Shown here: piece after piece, positions 1 through 5,789 of the stretch | Position numbering within the stretch: position 1 is the first letter of the stretch | Layout: each line of letters opens with the position of its first letter | Assembly: GCA_025655635.1 (NCBI GenBank) | Contig: JAHXIM010000443.1 | Span: 1 to 9,954 of the forward strand | DNA from: a gamma proteobacterium symbiont of Lucinoma myriamae | Lineage (GTDB): Bacteria; Pseudomonadota; Gammaproteobacteria; GRL18 | Direction of reading: 5' to 3' | DNA: 9,954 nt | Translations under genes and position numbers: made by a program | The notes under the pieces: generated by a model | Told to the model about the DNA's origin: nothing | What the model saw: the letters and a program-made list of their open reading frames with translations, nothing else | Database searches by the model: none

Positions 1-8
1 AAAGCGGC

Positions 9-24
9 ACCACCTTCAGGTGGT
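9..24 (+). other. Small hairpin (unit A) in leader upstream of pyrH
   Basis: ACCACC (9-14) pairs perfectly with GGTGGT (19-24) around a TTCA loop, giving a 6 bp stem. It is followed directly by TAACAAATT. No run of T follows, so it does not look like a terminator by itself. The same 3' flank follows a second, related hairpin at 37-49, which suggests a repeated structural unit. Function unknown. One reading frame through it (bases 1-27) would end a protein in K-A-A-P-P-S-G-G before TAA, so overlap with the tail of an upstream gene cannot be excluded. Confidence 0.5.
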
Positions 25-33
25 TAACAAATT
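22..33 (+). repeat. Direct repeat copy 1, GGTTAACAAATT
   Basis: Twelve bases identical to 48-59, with a period of 26 bases. Each copy starts inside the right arm of a small GC-rich hairpin and runs into an AT-rich tail. Only two copies are visible in the window. The left edge of the window cuts the region, so further copies upstream are possible. Confidence 0.7.
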
Positions 34-36
34 AGT

Positions 37-49
37 CCGCTTTGAGCGG
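37..49 (+). other. Small hairpin (unit B), with an alternative pairing to bases 1-7
   Basis: CCGC (37-40) pairs with GCGG (46-49) around a 5-base loop. The bases CCGCTTT (37-43) are also perfectly complementary to AAAGCGG at 1-7. The left arm could therefore pair upstream instead, enclosing hairpin A in a larger stem. The two pairings exclude each other. This is a sequence observation; no regulatory role is shown. Confidence 0.45.
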
Positions 50-59
50 TTAACAAATT
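48..59 (+). repeat. Direct repeat copy 2, GGTTAACAAATT
   Basis: Identical to 22-33. This copy also forms the left base of the long imperfect hairpin at 48-99, whereas copy 1 has no such partner. It follows the right arm of the 37-49 hairpin. Confidence 0.7.
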
Positions 60-93
60 CAAGCCTCCGGCTTTGCCGGAGGTCTTTGACTTT
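59..93 (+). terminator. Probable rho-independent terminator or attenuator hairpin upstream of pyrH
   Basis: CCTCCGGC (64-71) pairs perfectly with GCCGGAGG (75-82) around a TTT loop. The stem extends outward: TCAAG (59-63) pairs with 84-89 if T83 and T87 bulge out, and AAA (55-57) pairs with TTT (91-93). The 3' side, TCTTTGACTTT, is T-rich but interrupted. The position between the usual tsf site and pyrH suggests it ends an upstream rpsB-tsf transcript, or reduces read-through into pyrH. The strong GC core supports structure; the broken T run lowers certainty that it terminates. Confidence 0.6.
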
Positions 94-109
94 ATAGCCA
101 ATCAAGATC

Positions 110-115
110 AAGGAG
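110..115 (+). promoter_or_regulatory. Ribosome binding site for pyrH, supporting a GTG start
   Basis: AAGGAG lies 6 bases before GTG at 122. This strong site decides the non-ATG start, because no ATG with better spacing exists nearby and the protein from GTG aligns with the N-terminus of the family. Confidence 0.85.
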
Positions 116-121
116 CAGTCT

Positions 122-832
122 GTGAGTGAAAAATATCAAAGAATCTTATTAAAACTCAGCGGTGAGGCATTAATGGGAGAACAAAATTTTGGTATTGATC
201 CACAGGTGCTGACTTATGTTTCTCAAGAAGTAAAAAATTTAATTGATCAGGGTATCCAGGTGGGTATTGTGATTGGTGGTGGTAATATTTTTCGTGGTGT
301 CGGTTTGGCGGCATCCGGCATGGATAGAGTTTCCGGCGATCATATGGGTATGCTGGCAACGGTTATTAACTCCCTGGCTTTGCAGGATGCACTGGAAAAA
401 TCGGGTGTACCTGCCAGAGTGATGTCGGCACTGCCTATTCATCAAGTGTGTGAAGATTATATTCGCCGTAGAGCCATTCGCCATCTTGAAAAAGGTCGGG
501 TTGCTATTTTTGCTGCGGGTACGGGGAATCCTTTTTTTACTACAGATTCAGCCGCAAGTTTACGCGGCATTGAAATAGAAGCGGATGTGGTTATTAAGGC
601 AACTAAGGTTGATGGTGTCTACTCAGCTGATCCTGTTAAAGATCCTGATGCCACACTTTATCATAATTTAACTTATGATGAGGTTTTAGATAAAAAATTA
701 AATGTCATGGACGCGACTGCAATTGTCTTATGCCGTGACCATAAAATGCCGATACGGGTTTATAATATGACCAAAGAAGGCGCACTCAATAAAGTAATTA
801 ATGGTGACCAGGAAGGTACACTAGTCGAATAA
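122..832 (+). CDS. pyrH: UMP kinase (uridylate kinase)
   Basis: PyrH phosphorylates UMP to UDP with ATP in the cytoplasm, the entry to UTP and CTP synthesis. Bacterial UMP kinase belongs to the amino-acid kinase fold, is a hexamer, and in Gram-negatives is activated by GTP and inhibited by UTP. The sequence shows the nucleotide-binding KLSGEA (residues 11-16), the glycine loop GGGN (52-55) followed by IFRG, GDHMGMLAT (72-80), the GTGNPFFTTDSAA signature (133-145) and KATKVDGVYSADP (159-171). Length is 236 aa, against 241 in E. coli. The start is GTG, backed by AAGGAG six bases upstream. It is the first gene of the visible cluster, 86 bases ahead of frr, as in most Gammaproteobacteria. Nothing is missing or broken. 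The assignment rests on strong recall of the E. coli protein along its whole length. Confidence 0.98.
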   Translation: MSEKYQRILLKLSGEALMGEQNFGIDPQVLTYVSQEVKNLIDQGIQVGIVIGGGNIFRGVGLAASGMDRVSGDHMGMLATVINSLALQDALEKSGVPARVMSALPIHQVCEDYIRRRAIRHLEKGRVAIFAAGTGNPFFTTDSAASLRGIEIEADVVIKATKVDGVYSADPVKDPDATLYHNLTYDEVLDKKLNVMDATAIVLCRDHKMPIRVYNMTKEGALNKVINGDQEGTLVE

Positions 833-906
833 TTCTTATTTTCTACTATTTCAATACTCGGATAAATGAATTAACACCTATACAACCAGCTTGTTTAAGT
901 GCCGTC

Positions 907-912
907 AGGAGA
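907..912 (+). promoter_or_regulatory. Ribosome binding site for frr
   Basis: AGGAGA ends 6 bases before the ATG at 919. The preceding part of the pyrH-frr gap (833-906) is AT-rich. I see no convincing promoter or terminator in it. Confidence 0.8.
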
Positions 913-918
913 ACAATT

Positions 919-1476
919 ATGATTAATGAAATTCAAAGTGATACCAATACCCGTATGGGGAAAACCATTGACTCACTCAAACAAGATTTAATGAAAGTGA
1001 GAACAGGGCGGGCTCATACCAGTCTTCTTGATAGTATTATGGTTGATTATTATGGCAATCCCACGCCATTAAATCAGGTGGCTAATATTTCAGTACTTGA
1101 TGCCAGAACTTTATCTGTCCAGGTTTGGGAAAAGCAAATGACACCAGTGATTGAAAAAGCGATTTTAACCTCTGATCTGGGCTTAAATCCTGCTACCAGC
1201 GGTGAATTAATTCGTATCCCTCTGCCTCCTTTGACAGAAGAAACACGTAAAAATCTTATTAAAGTCGTACGTGGTGAAGGTGAGAATGCAAAGGTTGCTA
1301 TTCGTAATATTCGTAGAGATGCTAACGGTTCATTAAAAGATCTGGAAAAAGAAAAAGAAATTTCGGAAGATGATGAGCGCCGTGGTCAGGACGCTATTCA
1401 AAAAATAACGGATAGTCATGTAAAAGAAGTAGATGATGTATTAGCGGTTAAAGAAAAAGATTTAATGGAAATCTAG
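919..1476 (+). CDS. frr: Ribosome recycling factor
   Basis: RRF acts with EF-G to split the post-termination ribosome so its subunits and tRNA can be reused. It is a tRNA-shaped two-domain protein with a three-helix bundle and a small beta/alpha/beta domain. The protein is 185 aa, exactly the E. coli length. Visible landmarks are KVRTGRAHTSLLD (26-38, hinge and first helix), the DLGLNP segment (86-91), PLPPLTEETRK (101-111) and the helix AIRNIRRDAN (127-136). This last segment contains Arg132, at the same position as the functionally important Arg132 of E. coli RRF. ISEDDERR follows in the last helix. Start ATG has a good ribosome site. The stop is only one base before the uppS ATG, so the two are probably translated from one message. 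No anomalies. Confidence 0.98.
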   Translation: MINEIQSDTNTRMGKTIDSLKQDLMKVRTGRAHTSLLDSIMVDYYGNPTPLNQVANISVLDARTLSVQVWEKQMTPVIEKAILTSDLGLNPATSGELIRIPLPPLTEETRKNLIKVVRGEGENAKVAIRNIRRDANGSLKDLEKEKEISEDDERRGQDAIQKITDSHVKEVDDVLAVKEKDLMEI

Positions 1477-1477
1477 A

Positions 1478-2227
1478 ATGCCGGCGGATAACCCCACTCG
1501 TCCCCAAGGAAATGCCTTAAAACACGTCTGTATTATAATGGATGGTAATGGACGTTGGGCAAAAAAACGTTTTATGCCTCGATTTGCAGGTCATAAAGCG
1601 GGTTTAAGTACGGTACGAAAAATTGTCAGTAGTTGCGTAGAGCAGCAGATTGAAGTGTTGACCATATTTGCTTTTAGTAGTGAAAACTGGCGCAGACCAG
1701 AAAAAGAAGTTGGTTTATTGATGGAGTTATTTGCCACTGCATTGACTCGGGAAGTAAAAAAACTTCATGAGAATAATATTCAGTTACGCATTATTGGTGA
1801 TCTGGATGCTTTTTCAGATAAGATAAGAGTGCTTATAGATAAAGCACTGTTATTAACTGCAGATAATGACGGTTTGATCCTTAACGTAGCAGCTAATTAT
1901 GGCGGTCGCTGGGATATCACTCAGGCGACTCAACAGGTGGCACATAAAGTAGAGCAGGGCCTGTTAACTGTGGGTGATATTGATGAAGCTGTTATTGAAA
2001 AGCATTTATCTTTAAGGGGACAGCCCGAACCTGATTTGTTTATACGTACCGGCGGTGAAAAAAGAATCAGCAATTTCATATTATGGCAGCTGGCCTACTG
2101 TGAATTCTATTTTACCGATGTTTTATGGCCGGATTTTAATAAAAAAATATTCCTTGAAGCGATTGATTCTTTTTATGCCAGACAAAGGCGTTTTGGTCGC
2201 ACAGGTGATCAACTAAAACAAGAATAA
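1478..2227 (+). CDS. uppS: Undecaprenyl diphosphate synthase (cis-prenyltransferase)
   Basis: UppS (also IspU) adds eight isopentenyl units in cis to farnesyl-PP, giving the C55 carrier precursor used for peptidoglycan, O-antigen and related polymers. It is a soluble or membrane-peripheral homodimer. The 249 aa protein shows the cis-prenyltransferase signature MDGNGRWAKK (21-30), with catalytic Asp22 matching Asp26 of E. coli. It also has GHKAG with His39, FSSENWRRP (66-74), NVAANYGGRWDI (136-147), the diphosphate-binding IRTGGEKRISNF (189-200), and Glu209 in the CEFYFTDVLWPDF segment, the Mg-binding position. Start ATG lies one base after the frr stop, with a weak TGGAA site inside the frr end (1466-1470), which suggests translational coupling. 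The N-terminal dozen residues are variable in the family. Confidence 0.97.
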   Translation: MPADNPTRPQGNALKHVCIIMDGNGRWAKKRFMPRFAGHKAGLSTVRKIVSSCVEQQIEVLTIFAFSSENWRRPEKEVGLLMELFATALTREVKKLHENNIQLRIIGDLDAFSDKIRVLIDKALLLTADNDGLILNVAANYGGRWDITQATQQVAHKVEQGLLTVGDIDEAVIEKHLSLRGQPEPDLFIRTGGEKRISNFILWQLAYCEFYFTDVLWPDFNKKIFLEAIDSFYARQRRFGRTGDQLKQE

Positions 2228-2234
2228 GTCCTGT

Positions 2235-3083
2235 ATGTTAAAATTAAGAATCATTACTGCTTTAATTCTCTTCCCCCTTGCCGTATACGGTATTTTATTC
2301 CTGTCAAATAATTCCTTTGCTGCATTTGTTGGTTTTATTACATTGTTGGGAGCCTATGAATGGGCCGGCTTTGCTAGATTTCCATCAATTCTGTCAAAAT
2401 TAGCCTATGTGGTTATTATTGGCACCATTATATTTTCCCTCTGGTTAGTTAATTTTATCTTATCATCAAGTATGATGAATGGGATTGCTGTTGGTTTTTG
2501 GTTGTTTGCTCTTATTTTGCTGTCTGGATTTCCCGATAAGGTTAAATTTTGGCAGGAAAGAAATGTGCTTATTGCCATAATAGGCAGTTTTTTGTTGGTT
2601 TTAACCTGGTATGCTCTCATTTCAATTCACGCCATTGAAGCACTGGAATTTGCCCAGACAACAATCAGTGGACCGTATCTGGTTTTTTCCGTCATGATGT
2701 TAGTCTGGATTGCTGATACAGGTGCTTATTTTTCGGGGAAACGCTTTGGGAAAAACAAACTGGCGCCAACGATCAGTCCGGGTAAGTCAAGGGAAGGTGT
2801 ATACGGGGGCCTGATTCTAGCGATTATAGTCGTCAGCCTGTTCACTTTTTGGCATAGCGGAGGTGTTCAGGATTATCTTCGTATCATTAGTATCAGTGCT
2901 GTGACCGTTATTTTTTCAGTCATAGGCGATTTGCTGGAAAGCATGTTTAAGCGTCAGGCTAAAATTAAAGACAGCAGTAATTTATTACCTGGACATGGCG
3001 GCATACTGGATAGAATTGATAGTGTTACCGCTGCAGGCCCGGTATTTTATATTGTCCTTTCATGGATGTATCAATTGAATTAA
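2235..3083 (+). CDS. cdsA: Phosphatidate cytidylyltransferase (CDP-diglyceride synthase)
   Basis: CdsA is an integral inner-membrane enzyme that makes CDP-diacylglycerol from phosphatidate and CTP, the branch point for phosphatidylethanolamine, phosphatidylglycerol and cardiolipin. The 282 aa protein is strongly hydrophobic, with about eight likely membrane segments. Clear ones lie near 5-23, 28-44, 57-77, 84-98, 111-131, 147-161, 190-206 and 217-232. The family signature is complete at residues 236-262: SMFKR, then KDS, then LPGHGGILDRID. An earlier conserved block, WIADTGAYFSGKRFGKNK (158-175), is followed by SPGKSREG (181-188); many relatives have SPGKTWEG there. The ATG is 7 bases after the uppS stop with no strong ribosome site, so coupling to uppS translation is likely (inference). 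Order uppS-cdsA-dxr is the standard one. Confidence 0.97.
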   Translation: MLKLRIITALILFPLAVYGILFLSNNSFAAFVGFITLLGAYEWAGFARFPSILSKLAYVVIIGTIIFSLWLVNFILSSSMMNGIAVGFWLFALILLSGFPDKVKFWQERNVLIAIIGSFLLVLTWYALISIHAIEALEFAQTTISGPYLVFSVMMLVWIADTGAYFSGKRFGKNKLAPTISPGKSREGVYGGLILAIIVVSLFTFWHSGGVQDYLRIISISAVTVIFSVIGDLLESMFKRQAKIKDSSNLLPGHGGILDRIDSVTAAGPVFYIVLSWMYQLN

Positions 3084-3131
3084 ATTAAATTATTGAATTG
3101 TTTTTCAGTTTGAGTTAATGAGAATAGCATA

Positions 3132-4361
3132 ATGATAAATGTCGCAATCTTAGGTTCTACAGGCTCGATTGGAACCAGTACCTTGGATGTTATTGCCAGA
3201 CAATCCATGCGCTTTAATGCTTTTGCGTTGACGGCAAATAAAAATGTCGAACGTCTTTATGAACAATGCTTGCAGTTCTTACCTGAAATAGCCGTTATGG
3301 TGGATGAAACATCTGCTAATGAATTGCAGCAGCGTTTAACAAATAACCCTGAAACACAGCACATTAAGGTTTTTTCAGGCTGTGATGCGCTTGATGATGT
3401 AGCGGCTGCTAAGCAGGTTGATTATGTCATGGCTGCTATTGTTGGTGCTGCCGGGTTAAGTTCATCACTGGCTGCTGCTCGAAACGGCAAACGTATTTTG
3501 TTGGCTAATAAAGAATCATTGGTGATGTCTGGTAATTTATTTATGCAGGCAGTCAAAGAAAATGGTGCGACTTTATTGCCGATTGATAGTGAGCATAATG
3601 CGATTTTTCAAGCAATGCCTGAAAAACTAAATACTATCAGCGCTAATGCAGATAACTATATTGATAAAAGCACGTTACAAAATTTACAGGAAGCCGGTGT
3701 TGAAAAAATACTATTAACCGCTTCCGGAGGCCCGTTTTTAAATAAAAGTCTGGCTGAATTACAGAGTGTGACACCTGATCAGGCTTGTGCGCATCCAACC
3801 TGGGAAATGGGACGAAAGATCTCCGTTGATTCTGCGACTATGATGAATAAGGGACTTGAAGTCATTGAAGCAAGCTGGTTATTTAACGCCTCAGCCGATG
3901 ATATTCAGGTGGTTATCCACCCGCAAAGTGTGATTCATTCTATGGTATCGTATAGTGACGGCTCCGTATTGGCACAATTAGGTAATCCTGATATGCGCAC
4001 GCCAATTGCTCATGCAATGGCCTGGCCTGAACGTATGAACTCTGGTGTTGAACAGTTAGATATTTTTAAAGTCGCGCAACTTAATTTTGAGGAGCCTGAT
4101 TTTGAACGCTTTGTGTGTCTTAAATTAGCTTATGATGCACTGCGCAGCGGTGGTACTGCACCGGCCATATTAAATGCAGCTAATGAAATTGCAGTGGATG
4201 CTTTTTTGCAGGAAAAAATTGCTTTTACTCAAATTGCACAAATTGTGCAGCAGACGATAGAACAATTGCCTGCTCTGCCGGCTGATTCACTGGATGTTAT
4301 TTTAGCGGCAGATGCTGAGGCAAGAACAATTGCTGGCAGTCTATGTCAACAAGCTGCTTAA
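3132..4361 (+). CDS. dxr: 1-deoxy-D-xylulose 5-phosphate reductoisomerase
   Basis: Dxr (IspC) converts DXP to 2-C-methyl-D-erythritol 4-phosphate using NADPH and a divalent metal. It is the first committed MEP-pathway step and the target of fosmidomycin. The 409 aa protein has the NADPH loop GSTGSIG (8-14), LLANKES (123-129) and the metal ligands Asp152, Glu154 and Glu243, matching E. coli Asp150, Glu152 and Glu231. It also has His221 and His269, matching His209 and His257. The MGRKISVDSATMMNKGLE block spans 226-243. It is about 11 residues longer than the E. coli enzyme. By recalled alignment, most of the excess lies around 165-182, between IFQAMP and ILLTASGGPF. Product feeds UppS, encoded two genes upstream. 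The start has only a weak upstream GAGA at 3120-3123. A 48-base gap precedes it. Confidence 0.97.
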   Translation: MINVAILGSTGSIGTSTLDVIARQSMRFNAFALTANKNVERLYEQCLQFLPEIAVMVDETSANELQQRLTNNPETQHIKVFSGCDALDDVAAAKQVDYVMAAIVGAAGLSSSLAAARNGKRILLANKESLVMSGNLFMQAVKENGATLLPIDSEHNAIFQAMPEKLNTISANADNYIDKSTLQNLQEAGVEKILLTASGGPFLNKSLAELQSVTPDQACAHPTWEMGRKISVDSATMMNKGLEVIEASWLFNASADDIQVVIHPQSVIHSMVSYSDGSVLAQLGNPDMRTPIAHAMAWPERMNSGVEQLDIFKVAQLNFEEPDFERFVCLKLAYDALRSGGTAPAILNAANEIAVDAFLQEKIAFTQIAQIVQQTIEQLPALPADSLDVILAADAEARTIAGSLCQQAA

Positions 4362-4409
4362 CTGCAGCTATTAACTGATGAATTTTTTAAGAGAACTAAT
4401 ACAGGTTTT

Positions 4410-5762
4410 ATGGATAATCTTATAGTCGTTATACCGGCGTTTATTTTTACTATTGCACTGCTTGTTGCCATTCATGAATATGGTCACTTTTGGATGGCAA
4501 GAAAACTTAATGTAAAGGTATTACGCTTTTCAATTGGTTTTGGTACGCCTCTATTCCGCTATAGAGGTGACACAGATAATACTGAGTTTGTGCTTGCCAG
4601 CATTCCTCTTGGCGGTTATGTCAAAATGCTTGATGAACGGGAAGGGGATGTTGCTGAAGACGAGTTGCATCTAGCCTTTAATCGACAATCCGTTTATAAA
4701 CGTTTTGCCATTGTTTTTGCTGGTCCCTTTATCAATTTTGTGTTTGCTGTGTTTGCTTTTTGGCTTATGTTTGTTATCGGCATACAAGGCGTTAAGCCTG
4801 TTATGGGTAATCTGGACAGCGATTCAATCGCCTGGCAGTCTGGTTTACGCAGTGGTGATTTAATCGTTTCCGTCGATGGTGAGGATACTCCCACACTGAA
4901 TGCTGTGTACGAACAATTACTTGAGGCTTTTATAGAACGTAAAAGTGTGAGCCTTAAATTATCTGATCAGCGCAATATTACATTTAATCTTGATCAGTTA
5001 GATAATGATGTCGAACCTTCAAGTCTGCAAAAAATCATTGGACTGAATTTAAAGCTGCCTGTTGAAGATGTTATTATCAGTGAAGTTACACCAGATTCAC
5101 CTGCCTCAACTGCTGGCATCCTCTCAGGTGATCAGGTGGTCTCTATTGATGGACAGTCTATAAATCATTGGCGGGAGCTGGTTCGCTCTGTTATTGATAA
5201 GCCGGGAGTGAAAGTTGTTATTGAAATTGTAAGAAATGGTCAATACTTCCAGTTACCTGTAATCATAGGCTCTGCTAAAAAAGGCAGTCAAACAATTGGT
5301 CGTATTGGTGTGCGCCCTAAGTCTGTTACACCATTGCCTGAATCAATGTATGCCATGCATCAATATGGTGTTTTTACCTCAATTAGTAAAGGAATTGAAA
5401 AAACCTGGGATTTATCAGTGCTAACATTAAAAATGTTAGGTAGAATAGTTGTTGGCGATGCCTCAATTAAGAATATCAGTGGTCCGTTCACAATAGCTGA
5501 AGTTGCCGGGCATTCTGCACAGATGGGCATTGAAAGCTTTTTGCGTTTTCTGGCGATTGTCAGCTTAAGTCTGGGGGTGATTAATTTACTGCCTATTCCT
5601 ATGCTTGATGGCGGCCATTTATTGTTTTATTTAGTTGAAATGGTTAAAGGTTCTCCCGTATCAGATGCGATACAGGAAATAGGGCTTAAAATTGGTATAA
5701 CATTACTGGTTATGCTGATGAGTATTGCATTGTATAATGATTTCACAAGAATGTTGAATTAG
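4410..5762 (+). CDS. rseP: Site-2 intramembrane zinc protease RseP
   Basis: RseP cuts the anti-sigma factor RseA inside the inner membrane after DegS has trimmed it, releasing sigma-E when outer-membrane proteins misfold. It also clears remnant signal peptides. The protein is 450 aa, the E. coli length. It has the zinc motif HEYGH (22-26) in the first membrane segment, a second segment near 99-125, and two periplasmic PDZ domains at about 127-200 and 215-288. KNISGPFTIAEVAG lies at 354-367, a third membrane segment near 376-396 leads into NLLPIPMLDG (392-401) with zinc ligand Asp400, and a last segment lies near 425-441. All catalytic residues are present. Start ATG has AGG four bases upstream, a weak site. 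Placement directly before bamA fits its outer-membrane quality-control role. RseA and DegS are not in the window. Confidence 0.97.
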   Translation: MDNLIVVIPAFIFTIALLVAIHEYGHFWMARKLNVKVLRFSIGFGTPLFRYRGDTDNTEFVLASIPLGGYVKMLDEREGDVAEDELHLAFNRQSVYKRFAIVFAGPFINFVFAVFAFWLMFVIGIQGVKPVMGNLDSDSIAWQSGLRSGDLIVSVDGEDTPTLNAVYEQLLEAFIERKSVSLKLSDQRNITFNLDQLDNDVEPSSLQKIIGLNLKLPVEDVIISEVTPDSPASTAGILSGDQVVSIDGQSINHWRELVRSVIDKPGVKVVIEIVRNGQYFQLPVIIGSAKKGSQTIGRIGVRPKSVTPLPESMYAMHQYGVFTSISKGIEKTWDLSVLTLKMLGRIVVGDASIKNISGPFTIAEVAGHSAQMGIESFLRFLAIVSLSLGVINLLPIPMLDGGHLLFYLVEMVKGSPVSDAIQEIGLKIGITLLVMLMSIALYNDFTRMLN

Positions 5763-5777
5763 ATTAATATGTTAACT

Positions 5778-5783
5778 GGAACT
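5778..5783 (+). promoter_or_regulatory. Probable ribosome binding site that decides the bamA start
   Basis: GGAACT sits 6 bases before ATG 5790. The alternative ATG at 5769 has only ATTAAT-type sequence before it. The first visible signal peptide with a basic N-terminus also begins at 5790. Confidence 0.55.
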
Positions 5784-5789
5784 CACTTA

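Noticed and set aside
1..27. Tail of an upstream protein ending K-A-A-P-P-S-G-G-stop
   Set aside because: The frame is open, but the ending is not one I recognise for EF-Ts. The same bases form a perfect hairpin related to a second non-coding unit. Too little sequence to support a gene.
48..99. Integron attC-like site: TAACAAA followed by a bulged long hairpin
   Set aside because: The left side resembles an attC core, but the right side reads TATAGCC where GTTRRRY is required. No integrase or gene cassette is present, and the context is a conserved housekeeping cluster.
86..114. TTGACT as a -35 box for pyrH
   Set aside because: No acceptable -10 hexamer at 16-18 bases; the region there is the ribosome site.
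156..484. Antisense open frames opposite pyrH (also at 2405-2620, 4694-4894, 7146-7403 and 9419-9679)
   Set aside because: All lie wholly opposite well-established genes, have biased composition and resemble no known protein.
3093..3130. Possible promoter before dxr (TTTTCA at 3102, TAGCAT at 3125)
   Set aside because: Only 4 of 6 matches in each box, and the start point would fall at or after the dxr ATG.
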